Shown here in pieces: positions 40,195 through 48,391 of a stretch of 64,000 nucleotides of DNA; the stretch's first letter is position 1; every line of letters begins with the position of its first letter. Made by a program: the position numbers and the translations under genes. The DNA lies in contig CATXEA010000008.1 in the NCBI GenBank assembly GCA_958367245.1, positions 1-64,000 on the forward strand. Direction: 5' to 3'. Below the pieces are notes generated by a model. The model did not search any database. It saw nothing but the letters and a program-made list of their open reading frames with translations, and was not told where the DNA came from. The DNA comes from an uncultured Blautia sp. GTDB lineage: Bacteria; Bacillota; Clostridia; Lachnospirales; Lachnospiraceae.

Positions 40195-40435
40195 GATGAC
40201 AAACGGTACAACCAATTCCTCGTGATCTGAAACAAATGTTTCCGTACCAACAGAAGGCAGGTTTCCTGACTTGTCCATCCTCATGCAGAAACACCTTCCC
40301 GGTTGCCCAGTGACTGGCTGACGCCTTGTTTCCACACTCCTGACTTACAGTGACGAGATCGCACAGGATTTGCACCTGTTTCCCTTTTAACCGATATGCT
40401 CTGTACAGACTCATACCGGCACCTACTGTTTTCTT
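40195..40435 (-). ncRNA. cobalamin (B12) riboswitch
   Basis: The minus-strand RNA shows the conserved core in order: GGGAAACAGGTGCAAATCCTG, the C(A)CTGTAAG element, a GGAAGGTG segment and the B12 box GTCAGGAAACCTGCC, then a loop-receptor arm. With the downstream terminator it should switch cbiK off when cobalamin is abundant. It fills most of the 461-base gap between pssA and cbiK. It does not precede the cobI operon, which has its own promoter. Confidence 0.95.
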
Positions 40436-40503
40436 TATTCATTTTTTTACAGGGTAACATATTTTCCCAAAAATTTCAACTGTAAATCCTGAAATCTTTA
40501 ACC

Positions 40504-41121
40504 TCAGAAAAGATGAAACATTCTTGCCAGCGCCAGAGCTACGAGGGCGATCATCACCATAACCGCCGGATTCTGCGGTTTCTTTACCCTGATATCGCTG
40601 ATAAAAAGAACGCCTACAACTGCCACTGCAATATGTATCATAAAAAGGAAATGTACTCCCCATGATCTTCGGATCAGGTAGAGGAAGGGCAAAATAATTG
40701 CCATTGAGGTAATCGGAAGCCCCTGATAATACTGTCTCACTTCCGCAGATTCCTGCTGGCGTTTCTCCTCCGTTACATTGAAATACGCAAGGCGGATAAC
40801 AGAAGCCACGCCGTAAAGAATCAATACGATAATCCCTACCGGTTCTTTCATACCGAGGCAGTAGCATATCATAATGGGAAAAATCCCAAAGCACACCACA
40901 TCGCAGAGGGAATCAATCTGAATCCCAAACTTCTTTTCATCCTCTGTACGGTTTTTCTTTGTACGGGCAATTTTTCCGTCAAACATATCGCACAGCCCGG
41001 AAAGAGCCAGACAGAAAATCGCAATCTTGAAATCTCCCTGAAGCGCTCTGGTAATTCCAAAAATGGATATTCCGAGACTGACATAAGTCAGCACCACAGT
41101 ATAATCATAAAATCCTAACAT
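40504..41121 (-). CDS. pssA: CDP-diacylglycerol-serine O-phosphatidyltransferase
   Basis: Makes phosphatidylserine at the membrane, feeding Psd. 205 residues with about six hydrophobic segments and the CDP-alcohol phosphotransferase motif DGKIAR ... G-x3-D-x3-D (FGIQIDSLCD), with the longer PssA-type spacing. It overlaps the flippase-like gene upstream by 7 bases. Its pathway partner psd is in the same orientation 9 kb downstream. Confidence 0.92.
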   Translation of the reverse strand: MLGFYDYTVVLTYVSLGISIFGITRALQGDFKIAIFCLALSGLCDMFDGKIARTKKNRTEDEKKFGIQIDSLCDVVCFGIFPIMICYCLGMKEPVGIIVLILYGVASVIRLAYFNVTEEKRQQESAEVRQYYQGLPITSMAIILPFLYLIRRSWGVHFLFMIHIAVAVVGVLFISDIRVKKPQNPAVMVMIALVALALARMFHLF

Positions 41122-42164
41122 AACGTATCTCCTTCTTTTCCTCTAAGTTTATCCCTGCCAATGATAAGATGGGCAGCGCAGGTCATTACCGCGCTGAGAA
41201 GAAGCTGCCCGTAGTAAGCAATTCCCCTGCTCAGAAGCATGGAGGGCAGCAGCACCTCGCCAAAAACAGGTACAAACATAACCATGTAAAGTGTTTCGCT
41301 GATTCCCATTCCTCCCGGAAGGGGCAGCATATCCACAGACACAGAAATCACAGCCTGCAGAACAGTGATGGTAAAAATATCGCAGCCGCGAAGTCCCAGC
41401 GCACGATACACCCAGTAAGTTACCGTAAAAAGAATGACTCTCTGGACAAAGGTTATCACAAATACATTAAAGATAATTCCCTTATGCCCTGCCCAGAATG
41501 CCGCAGTCTCATGGTAAAGATCCATGGAAGCCTCCAGTTTCTCAAGACGGGTCGCCTTTGGACGCAGGAGACGGAAGCGTTCCAGAAGCGCAAGACCTTT
41601 TACCATAATCCATTTGGCAAGTCCCGGCGCAAATACAAGAATCAGCATAAGCGCCACGCAAAAGACGTTCAGAGCCACCCCGAGATAAAATACCCATATA
41701 AGCTCTCCCATATACCGGACAAGAAAACCATGCCCAAATATACACATCAGACCGCCGATGACTACAAGAACCGCCTTATAGGTAATGGTGACGATCATCA
41801 ATACAAGGGTTGTCACGGGGATTGGCAGCCTGTCTTTCTTCATATAATAAATCTGCATAGGCTGCCCGCCTGTCGCAGAGGGCGTAATGCAGCTAAAAAA
41901 GAATCCCACAAAGGAATACAGAGCGCAGTGCCCCATTTTTACTTTAGCTCCCAGGCTTCGCATCATATAAAAAATTATCAGTGATTCTCCAAGAATAAAG
42001 AAAACCACACAGACCATTCCGATCAGCAGAAAACTCACATCTGCTTCCCGAATCACTGCTTTTATCTTATGAATATCCTCCCCTCGGAATACAAGATACA
42101 TCGTCAGGGAAAATACGGTAATCAAAAAAACCGCATTCAGTAATGCCTTTTTCTTATCTGTCAT
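41115..42164 (-). CDS. lysylphosphatidylglycerol synthase-like transmembrane (flippase) protein
   Basis: A 349-residue multi-pass membrane protein of the UPF0104/LPG-synthase TM family. It has about eight hydrophobic segments, and the family motifs include CALYSFVGFFFSCITPSATGGQPMQIYYMKKD near 83-115 and the late DMLPLPGGMGISE block. No aminoacyltransferase domain is attached, so it is the flippase-like part only. Translationally coupled to pssA by a 7-base overlap, it probably moves or handles a phospholipid. Exact substrate unknown. Confidence 0.87.
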   Translation of the reverse strand: MTDKKKALLNAVFLITVFSLTMYLVFRGEDIHKIKAVIREADVSFLLIGMVCVVFFILGESLIIFYMMRSLGAKVKMGHCALYSFVGFFFSCITPSATGGQPMQIYYMKKDRLPIPVTTLVLMIVTITYKAVLVVIGGLMCIFGHGFLVRYMGELIWVFYLGVALNVFCVALMLILVFAPGLAKWIMVKGLALLERFRLLRPKATRLEKLEASMDLYHETAAFWAGHKGIIFNVFVITFVQRVILFTVTYWVYRALGLRGCDIFTITVLQAVISVSVDMLPLPGGMGISETLYMVMFVPVFGEVLLPSMLLSRGIAYYGQLLLSAVMTCAAHLIIGRDKLRGKEGDTLC

Positions 42165-42323
42165 ACTGCCTCATCTTCTGTGCTCGCTGAAATCCTCATT
42201 GCCGTCTTCCAGACTTCTTCTTTATGAACGGCAAACACTACCTGTATCTATTTGCTTTCCCAATTATAGCATAATTCCCGTCTCAGGCATATCATAAATT
42301 ATACAAAAAAGGAGGTATTTTCT

Positions 42324-43091
42324 ATGAATCCACTGTTGGAAGTCAGAGATATCTGCCTTTCCTATCACAGTATGTCAGGGGAAATCGCTGCCCTTTCCCA
42401 TATATCTTTTGACCTGATGCCTGGAGAATTTCTCGCTATTGTAGGTCCTTCCGGCTGCGGCAAATCCACTCTCCTCAATCTTATCAGCGGATTGCTCAAG
42501 CCGGAGCAGGGAAAAATCCTCATGGGTGGAATCCCTGTTGAATCGGGAGATTCCAGAATCGGCTATATGCTTCAGAAGGATTATCTTCTGGAATGGCGAA
42601 CCGTCTGGAAAAATGTTCTTCTCGGTCTTGAAATCCGAAAAGAGCTTACTCCAGACAGGCTTGCCCACATTGACCGTCTTCTCTCCGCATATGGATTGGA
42701 CAAATTCAAATATGCGCATCCTTCCGAACTGTCAGGCGGTATGCGCCAGCGAGCTGCTCTGATACGCACCCTTGCCTTAAATCCGGAGCTTCTTCTTTTA
42801 GATGAACCGTTCTCCGCTCTTGATTACCAGACAAGACTTCAGGTAAGCGACGATATCGGCACCATCCTGCGCAGGGAAAAACGCACCGCCATTTTAGTTA
42901 CTCACGATATTTCCGAAGCCATCAGCATGGCGGACCGTGTTCTCATCCTGTCTGCCCGCCCTGCTTCCGTCAGAAAAATTGTCACCATCGACCTTGGTCT
43001 TGAAGAGAGAACTCCTCTGGCATCCAGAAATGCGCCGGAGTTCAAAACCTATTTCAACCTTATCTGGAAGGAGCTGAACACCAATGCCTGA
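42324..43091 (+). CDS. SsuB/TauB/ThiZ-type ABC importer ATPase
   Basis: A 255-residue ATPase of the nitrate/sulfonate/taurine/pyrimidine-precursor uptake family. Walker A GPSGCGKST near 43-51, GYMLQKDYLLEWRTVWKNV (the Q-loop typical of this family), signature LSGGMRQRA, Walker B LLLLDEPFSALD and H-loop THDISEA. It overlaps the permease gene by 8 bases. No substrate-binding protein is encoded beside the pair, so the substrate cannot be assigned. A strong GGAGG precedes the ATG. Confidence 0.92.
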   Translation: MNPLLEVRDICLSYHSMSGEIAALSHISFDLMPGEFLAIVGPSGCGKSTLLNLISGLLKPEQGKILMGGIPVESGDSRIGYMLQKDYLLEWRTVWKNVLLGLEIRKELTPDRLAHIDRLLSAYGLDKFKYAHPSELSGGMRQRAALIRTLALNPELLLLDEPFSALDYQTRLQVSDDIGTILRREKRTAILVTHDISEAISMADRVLILSARPASVRKIVTIDLGLEERTPLASRNAPEFKTYFNLIWKELNTNA

Positions 43092-43881
43092 ACCATCTTT
43101 TTACCAGAAACAATTTCTCCTTCACCAGAAACAGGAACGGCAGTTTGTCACCGTCACCAGAATTCTGGTGTTCTTTCTTTTTCTGGGAATCTGGGAAATC
43201 TCCGCGCGGACCGGACTGATTGATTCCTTCATCTTCAGCAGCCCATCCCAGATTGCAGATGTTTTTTATACCATGTGCAGGGATCAGTCGCTTTTTTCCC
43301 ATATCGGAATCACCCTTGGGGAAACTCTGATAAGCTTTTTCTTCGTTATCCTCCTTGGTCTTGCCATGGCAGTCCTTTTGTGGGCATGTCCCAGACTTTC
43401 GAAGATTCTGGAGCCTTATCTCGTTGTTTTAAACAGTCTGCCCAAATCTGCCCTTGCCCCTCTTCTCATTGTGTGGCTGGGCGCTAATGTGAGGACTATT
43501 ATCGTTGCGGGAATGTCTGTTGCCATCTTCGGCACTGTCATAAGCCTGTACGCAGGATTCCTTGAGGTGGACACCGACGAACTGAAGCTGATTGAAACCC
43601 TCGGCGGAGGCAAGGGCGCGAAGCTGACAAAAATTGTCCTTCCCGCTTCCGTTCCTCTCCTTCTCTCTACAATGAAAGTCAACATCGGACTCTGTCTGGT
43701 AGGCGTTATCATCGGAGAGTTTATCGGCGCAAGGAAAGGACTCGGCTACCTGATCATCTACAGCACACAGACTTTCCGCCTGAACACGGTTCTCATGTCC
43801 ATCTGCGTTCTGTGCATCATCGCTATGGCTCTGTATGGAATCCTGAACCTGCTGGAAAAACGGTATCTCCAAAAGAAGTAG
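43084..43881 (+). CDS. SsuC/TauC/ThiX-type ABC importer permease
   Basis: A 265-residue binding-protein-dependent permease with six hydrophobic segments and the coupling motif ETLGGGKGAKLTKIVLPASVPLLLSTMK near 178-205. N-terminal FIFSSPSQIADVFY and GEFIGARKGLGYLI are the usual family landmarks. It is translationally coupled to its ATPase and followed by a terminator. The required binding protein must be encoded elsewhere. Confidence 0.92.
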   Translation: MPEPSFYQKQFLLHQKQERQFVTVTRILVFFLFLGIWEISARTGLIDSFIFSSPSQIADVFYTMCRDQSLFSHIGITLGETLISFFFVILLGLAMAVLLWACPRLSKILEPYLVVLNSLPKSALAPLLIVWLGANVRTIIVAGMSVAIFGTVISLYAGFLEVDTDELKLIETLGGGKGAKLTKIVLPASVPLLLSTMKVNIGLCLVGVIIGEFIGARKGLGYLIIYSTQTFRLNTVLMSICVLCIIAMALYGILNLLEKRYLQKK

Positions 43882-43908
43882 ATTTCTTTTCACTTATATA
43901 TAACGCAG

Positions 43909-43944
43909 CAGGGAAGCGTTTGGATTCACGCTTCCCTGTTTTTT
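43909..43944 (+). terminator. terminator of the ABC importer pair
   Basis: The stem CAGGGAAGCG / CGCTTCCCTG with a ten-base loop is followed by TTTTTTG. Confidence 0.9.
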
Positions 43945-44026
43945 GTTTCCATTTCTGGATTTCTTCCTGAAAATCTGGTAAAATACAGCTAACATTACAT
44001 CATAGAATATTTAGCGAGGGACTCAG

Positions 44027-44785
44027 ATGAAAGAAAAATTATACACCATTCCGCTGAACGATGCGGTAAATGAAGACGGAGAATGCCCCTTCTGCTTTAT
44101 TGAGCGGAAGCTGGAGCAGGATATGATTAATTTCGTAATCGGAAGCCAGTCCTCCTATATGGAGAGCGATATCCGGGATCAGACAGATAAGGCTGGTTTT
44201 TGCAGGGAACATACGAAGAAGATGTTTGACTTTGGAAATACTCTTGGCAATTCCCTGATTCTGGACACCCATTACGCCCTTCTTCTCAGGGAATTTAAAG
44301 AACAGGTCAAAAATTTCACACCCGGAAAAACTTCTTTTGCCAGCCGGATCCGCAAAAAAAGCGCAGCCTCCAATCCAATGGCAGAATGGGCTGCGTCAAA
44401 AGATCATTCCTGTTATATCTGTAACGGACTTCAGGAATCTTTCGAGCGTTACATGGAAACCTTCTTTGTCATGTATACCAAAGATGAAGAATTCCGAAAT
44501 AAGATCATAAATGGAAAAGGCTTCTGCCTTCATCACTTTGGTCTGCTTATGGAATATGCAGACCGCTATCTTAATGACAAGCAGAAGTCCTCTTTTTACC
44601 CGGAAATGTTTGCCCTCATGGAGCAAAATCTCACCCGCGTGAAGGAAGACGTTTCCTGGCTGATTGATAAATTTGATTACCGGAATAAAGACGCAGACTG
44701 GAAAAATTCCAAGGACGCTCTTCAGCGCGGAATGCAGAAACTCCGCGGCGGATATCCGGCTGACCCGCCGTTTAAAATGAGCTGA
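44027..44785 (+). CDS. DUF6062 family protein with paired cysteine motifs
   Basis: A 252-residue soluble protein resembling DUF6062, of unknown function. The N-terminal half has CPFCFIERK near 20-28 and GFCREHTKKMF near 57-67. The C-terminal half repeats this as CYICNGL and GFCLHHFGLL, so the protein looks like a two-fold repeat with CxxC + CxxH sites, each able to hold a metal. No signal peptide. It is monocistronic and its 3' end overlaps the convergent transporter gene by 14 bases. Confidence 0.78.
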   Translation: MKEKLYTIPLNDAVNEDGECPFCFIERKLEQDMINFVIGSQSSYMESDIRDQTDKAGFCREHTKKMFDFGNTLGNSLILDTHYALLLREFKEQVKNFTPGKTSFASRIRKKSAASNPMAEWAASKDHSCYICNGLQESFERYMETFFVMYTKDEEFRNKIINGKGFCLHHFGLLMEYADRYLNDKQKSSFYPEMFALMEQNLTRVKEDVSWLIDKFDYRNKDADWKNSKDALQRGMQKLRGGYPADPPFKMS

Positions 44786-45491
44786 CTCCAAAAGACTTGG
44801 GATCTTTTTGGGTCATTTTCCGAGCCAGATATACAAAAGGCGTATCTGCAAGGCTTGTCACAACATAAATCACATAGCTGGATGCGCAAATGCTTATGAG
44901 CGTTTCCATATTGTACATCCCATAAAAGGCTCCCATTGTAAACAGCACTGTATTTAAAAGCTGCGAAATCAATGTGGAGCCGTTATTCCTTAACCACAGG
45001 AACTTTTGGGAATCCCCGCATTTCTTTGTGGTAAACGCCCACCATTTATGATAAGCCCACACATCGAATCTCTGTGTAATTGCATAGACAAGAAGACTTG
45101 CAAGCATCACACGGGGCGTATTGGAAAAAATCGCCTCGATACTGCTTCTTGCCCAGTCATTCGGCGACGGCGTATACAAAAGCCACGACTGGGAAAGAAG
45201 GATAAATGCAATGGAGGTCACAATTCCCAGTGTAACCGCTTTGTCCGCTTTCTTTTTTCCCGCTATTTCACTGATGATATCGGTCACCAGAAAGGTTGAT
45301 GCAAACAGGATATTTCCCAGTGTCTGTTCCATCCCGAAAGCATCCACCACAAGCATTACCTCAATATTTGCCGCAATCGTAGCAAGCACTGTCCAGCAAT
45401 ACAATCCTGTAATGCCAAATATTTTATAAAAAACAAGGACGCCCCCGAAAATCACCAGAAGGCTTACGACTAAAAGAATCTCATTTCTCAT
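44772..45491 (-). CDS. yhhQ: VUT/YhhQ-family queuosine-precursor transporter
   Basis: A 239-residue membrane protein with about six hydrophobic segments and the VUT family patterns FLVTDIISEIAGKKKADKAV and QRFDVWAYHKWW. The family (YhhQ) imports queuosine precursors such as preQ0, preQ1 or queuine. The ATG chosen is eight bases after GGAGG and overlaps the radical SAM gene stop by 11 bases; a start seven codons earlier is inferior. Position behind a preQ1 riboswitch candidate supports the queuosine role. Confidence 0.9.
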   Translation of the reverse strand: MRNEILLVVSLLVIFGGVLVFYKIFGITGLYCWTVLATIAANIEVMLVVDAFGMEQTLGNILFASTFLVTDIISEIAGKKKADKAVTLGIVTSIAFILLSQSWLLYTPSPNDWARSSIEAIFSNTPRVMLASLLVYAITQRFDVWAYHKWWAFTTKKCGDSQKFLWLRNNGSTLISQLLNTVLFTMGAFYGMYNMETLISICASSYVIYVVTSLADTPFVYLARKMTQKDPKSFGVSSF

Positions 45492-46212
45492 CTTCTGTTC
45501 CTCCCACTCCAAATTCCGTATTTTCGATGAGAATATCTGCTCTCGGATGGTTTCTGTACTGTAAAAACAGATTTTCCATAAAGAGACGTATCACCTCCGG
45601 ATCCGGATGTATCTCTGTTGTATTTTCATTCATAATATTGATGCAGATGCGCTGGAAATAGTGAAGCCCTGTTTCTATATCATACTTCATACTCTCCAGT
45701 GTCTGCCCTGTAAGTCCAAACAGCAGGCATACTTCGTCTGCATATTCTGCAATCTGTTTTGGGGAGGCTCCTTTCATTCCTTTCACCATGACTTTTTCGC
45801 GGAACTCCTCATCAAAGGTTTCCACTCCCATTTTTATTCTCACTGTAATTCCGTGATCCCCGAAAAAATTCCGCACATCGGCTATTTTTTTTCTGTGAAT
45901 CCAGTGGCTTTCGAAGCGAAGTTCTCTGATATCCTTTTCCTTACATACACGCAGGATTTCCTCCATTGTTTTTTCATCCAGATCGCAGAAGCTTCCGGAA
46001 TTAATCACCTCCAGACTTTTATAACGACCTGTCACATGGGAAAGAACTTCTCTGTTAAGGGCGAAGTTTGCCGCCTCATCCGGAGAATAATCCATATGAT
46101 AATCACAGAAGCTGCATTTTTTCCACTTACATCCGCTTCCTCTGAGAAGTACGATCTCACGGGGATTTTTCCATGTAATTTCACTGTAACGAATCAACTC
46201 ATTATTTTCCAT
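45481..46212 (-). CDS. radical SAM protein, candidate queuine lyase (QueL-like)
   Basis: A 243-residue radical SAM enzyme with an unusual cluster motif C-x5-C-x2-C (GCKWKKCSFCDYH near 28-40). The fold continues with VINSGSFCDLDE, ELRFESHWI and RIKMGVETFDE. No extra Fe-S domain. Translational coupling to a YhhQ transporter and a preQ1-type riboswitch upstream fit QueL, the radical SAM enzyme reported in Clostridioides difficile queuosine salvage, which releases queuine base. The substrate assignment is inference from context; the radical SAM family itself is clear. Confidence 0.8.
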   Translation of the reverse strand: MENNELIRYSEITWKNPREIVLLRGSGCKWKKCSFCDYHMDYSPDEAANFALNREVLSHVTGRYKSLEVINSGSFCDLDEKTMEEILRVCKEKDIRELRFESHWIHRKKIADVRNFFGDHGITVRIKMGVETFDEEFREKVMVKGMKGASPKQIAEYADEVCLLFGLTGQTLESMKYDIETGLHYFQRICINIMNENTTEIHPDPEVIRLFMENLFLQYRNHPRADILIENTEFGVGGTEDEK

Positions 46213-46277
46213 TTCTGTTCCTCTTATCCTTTGAAAGACCCGCTCTGTCCGTCCCGTTCTTTTTTAATGTAAAACAC

Positions 46278-46303
46278 AAAAAAACACAGAGAGACTCCCT
46301 GTG
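46278..46303 (-). terminator. attenuator terminator before the radical SAM gene
   Basis: The minus-strand hairpin CACAGGGA / TCTCTGTG (8 bp with one G-U) is followed by TTTTTTTGTG. Standing between the preQ1 aptamer and the first gene, it is the likely expression platform. Confidence 0.7.
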
Positions 46304-46313
46304 CAAACGAAAT

Positions 46314-46353
46314 CCCTAGTTTTATTTAGAGACAGGATGGTTACGAACTGTCT
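46314..46353 (-). ncRNA. preQ1-I riboswitch candidate
   Basis: The minus-strand RNA has stem AGACAG/CUGUCU closing a 12-base loop UUCGUAACCAUC, then an A-rich tail ending ACUAGGG that can form the pseudoknot. Loop length, the UUC...ACC pattern and the A-rich tail match class I preQ1 aptamers (compare the B. subtilis and Thermoanaerobacter forms). A terminator follows, then the queuosine-salvage pair. It is the main content of the 293-base gap here, which otherwise holds only the promoter region of the flavin reductase gene on the plus strand. Confidence 0.75.
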
Positions 46354-46505
46354 TATATTTTTTTTACCGCTTAAGTATATAGCGTCCTCCTTCAATTTGC
46401 AAGTGTTTTCCCTGCTAAATTTCTCTCTGGTCACAGGCGTGTTTTTGTGATAAAATTCTTTTTAACAGAGATTTTTTGACTTTTAGTCAGCAGGAGGATT
46501 CGACT

Positions 46506-47138
46506 ATGAAAGTATTAATGGTAAATGGCAGCGCACGTATTAATGGCAATACCTTTGCTGCTCTTGAAGAAATTGGCAAAACTCTTGAAAAAGAGGGAAT
46601 TGAATATGAAATTTTTCAGTTAGGCGGCGCACCACTCCGCGACTGCATAAGCTGTGGGAAATGTACAGATGAGGGATGTATTTTCACAGATGACTGCGTA
46701 AATGAGTTTATCGCCAAAGCAAAAGAAGCCGACGGCTTTGTATTCGGCACCCCTGTTTATTACGCGCATCCAAGCGGAAGAATCCTTTCTTTCCTTGACC
46801 GTGTGTTCTACAGCAGCGGTCGGGCATTTGCCCATAAACCGGGAGCTGCGGTTGCAGTTGCAAGACGCGGCGGCACAAGTGCATCCTTCGACGTTCTGAA
46901 TAAATATTTCGGCATTTCCCAGATGCCTGTGGCTGGTTCTACCTACTGGAATCTCGTTCACGGACGAAGAGAAGGCGAGTCTCAGTACGATGCAGAGGGT
47001 ATGCAGACTATGCGCAATCTCGCACTTAACCTTGCATGGATGATGAAATGCTTCGAGGCCGGTAAAGCAAACGGCATCAATCCGCCGACAGCAGAGCGCG
47101 GAAATTCCACACATTTTGTCCGCAAGGATTTATTCTAA
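46506..47138 (+). CDS. flavodoxin-fold NAD(P)H-dependent FMN reductase / iron-sulfur flavoprotein
   Basis: A 210-residue flavodoxin-like oxidoreductase. The N-terminal phosphate-binding loop is NGSARINGNTF. A cysteine cluster CISCGKCTDEGC near 47-58 is of the kind that binds a [4Fe-4S] cluster or forms disulfides in this family. GTPVYYAHPSGRILSFLDRVF and VARRGGTSASFDVL line the FMN site. The ATG follows GGAGG by eight bases, and an upstream in-frame start is rejected. Cotranscribed with the DtxR-type regulator 17 bp downstream. Substrate unknown. Confidence 0.88.
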   Translation: MKVLMVNGSARINGNTFAALEEIGKTLEKEGIEYEIFQLGGAPLRDCISCGKCTDEGCIFTDDCVNEFIAKAKEADGFVFGTPVYYAHPSGRILSFLDRVFYSSGRAFAHKPGAAVAVARRGGTSASFDVLNKYFGISQMPVAGSTYWNLVHGRREGESQYDAEGMQTMRNLALNLAWMMKCFEAGKANGINPPTAERGNSTHFVRKDLF

Positions 47139-47155
47139 ATCATCAGGGGGTTTTT

Positions 47156-47542
47156 ATGGGATATGTCAGTCACAAATCCGAGGAATCTGTAGAAGATTAT
47201 CTGGAAACTATTTATATATTAAGCAAGCGTCTCCCTGCAGTCCGCTCCATTGATATTGCAACAGAATTAAATTATTCCAAGCCAAGTGTCAGCGTTGCGA
47301 TGAAAAACCTGCGAAACAGAGAATACATTACAGTTTCACCGGAAGGCTATATCTCTCTTACAGAAGAGGGACTTGCTCTTGCGGTCAAAACCTACGACCG
47401 CCATACTGTACTGTGTAACTGGCTTTTAAGTCTGGGGGTTCATCCTGAAACAGCCTCTGAGGACGCCTGCAGAATGGAGCACGATATCAGCGCAGAAAGC
47501 TTCAGCGCAATAAAAAAATATATCAGCGAACACCCGGTATAA
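47156..47542 (+). CDS. DtxR/MntR-family metal-dependent transcriptional regulator
   Basis: A 128-residue regulator with an N-terminal winged helix (SVEDYLETIYIL, then LNYSKPSVSVAMKNLRNREYI) and a dimerisation/metal domain with DRHTVLCNWLLSLGV and the ACRMEHDISAESF metal-ligand block. It lacks the third SH3-like domain, so it belongs to the short MntR/IdeR-like group that senses Mn2+ or Fe2+. It sits behind the flavin reductase, which it may regulate. Confidence 0.9.
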   Translation: MGYVSHKSEESVEDYLETIYILSKRLPAVRSIDIATELNYSKPSVSVAMKNLRNREYITVSPEGYISLTEEGLALAVKTYDRHTVLCNWLLSLGVHPETASEDACRMEHDISAESFSAIKKYISEHPV

Positions 47543-47571
47543 ACCGGAACTTCTTCACTGGTACACGTTAT

Positions 47572-47617
47572 AAAAACGACCATCCACAGCGCTCTTGCGC
47601 TATAGATGGTCGTTTTT
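47572..47617 (+). terminator. terminator after the DtxR-family gene
   Basis: The stem AAAAACGACCAT / ATGGTCGTTTTT encloses an inner AGCGC/GCGCT hairpin, with T-rich sequence behind. Confidence 0.9.
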
Positions 47618-47657
47618 TATCTGTCTGCCGAAAAAAACAATCCCGGCAGATGCCTTT

Positions 47658-48371
47658 TTAAAGATAAGGTGTTCCCGGAATTTCCGGATAAGTCCCCATA
47701 GCGATCAAAAGCTCAAGCCCAATCTGGCGAGCCTCCAGAACTGCCTGCTTCACTGCGCTGGCATCTCCCGATATGGCAAGAATTACTTCATTGGAATGAC
47801 TTGTCCCAATATCAGGCGTCATATATCGGATAATCTTTACAGACGCTGCTTTCATCGCAGTATCCGCCATCACAAGTCCGATTGCAGCAGGGGAGCCTGC
47901 CATAAATCCGAAAGCCTGTCCCGGCTCTGCGCCAAATGCTTTCTGAATAGCCGGACCTGCGCTTGCAGAAAACGCAAATTCCAGATGACCGGACTGACTG
48001 ATATAAACCTCACCGGCATTCCTGTCAGTAAGTTCAAGAGCCATAGATATGGCGTGACGAACATCCGATACATCGTTTCCTCCAATCACGATATAATTTC
48101 CATGACCGCCCCAGCCTTTGGTATCTCTTGGAAGCTCAATGGACAGAATCTCCGTGTTGGTCGCCTTTACCGCATCGTCCATTGCAGTAATCTGTCCTGC
48201 TGCCCCTGTTCGTGAGCTGAGAAGCCCAAGCGCACGATATTTCTTCCCGACCTTCATCTGTTCTAATAAGGTTTCATCAATTCCGGAAATCACCAGTCCA
48301 ATCGTGTCAAGTACCGCTGTTCCCACAAATTCTGTCCGTGTGCAATGGGTACTGATAGAATGTACATCCAC
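47658..48371 (-). CDS. bacterial microcompartment shell protein, PduB/EtuB-like trimer (BMC-T)
   Basis: A 237-residue tandem BMC-domain shell protein. Domain 1 (about 12-115) starts FVGTAVLDTIGLVISGID and contains KYRALGLLSSRTGAAGQI and IELPRDTKG; domain 2 (about 120-225) has GHLEFAFSASAGPAIQKAFG and GSPAAIGLVMADTAMKAASV. This is the PduB-type trimer that makes gated facet pores. No other shell protein, encapsulated enzyme, diol dehydratase or aldehyde dehydrogenase is nearby, so it is an orphan. GTG start, seven bases after AAGGAGGA. It lies 20 bp behind the YitT gene. Confidence 0.92.
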   Translation of the reverse strand: MDVHSISTHCTRTEFVGTAVLDTIGLVISGIDETLLEQMKVGKKYRALGLLSSRTGAAGQITAMDDAVKATNTEILSIELPRDTKGWGGHGNYIVIGGNDVSDVRHAISMALELTDRNAGEVYISQSGHLEFAFSASAGPAIQKAFGAEPGQAFGFMAGSPAAIGLVMADTAMKAASVKIIRYMTPDIGTSHSNEVILAISGDASAVKQAVLEARQIGLELLIAMGTYPEIPGTPYL

Positions 48372-48391
48372 GCTTTTATCCTCCTTTATCC

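Noticed and set aside
41169..41984. Long plus-strand frame opposite the flippase gene
   Set aside because: Antisense shadow with His/Lys-rich improbable composition and no start signals.
42165..42323. TPP or other riboswitch before the ThiXZ-like ABC genes
   Set aside because: No conserved thi-box or other aptamer core was found in the 159-base gap; only a strong ribosome binding site is visible.
47156..47542. Truncated DtxR gene or lost C-terminal domain
   Set aside because: Short two-domain MntR/IdeR-like proteins are normal; the frame ends with a standard terminator and no remnant of a third domain follows.
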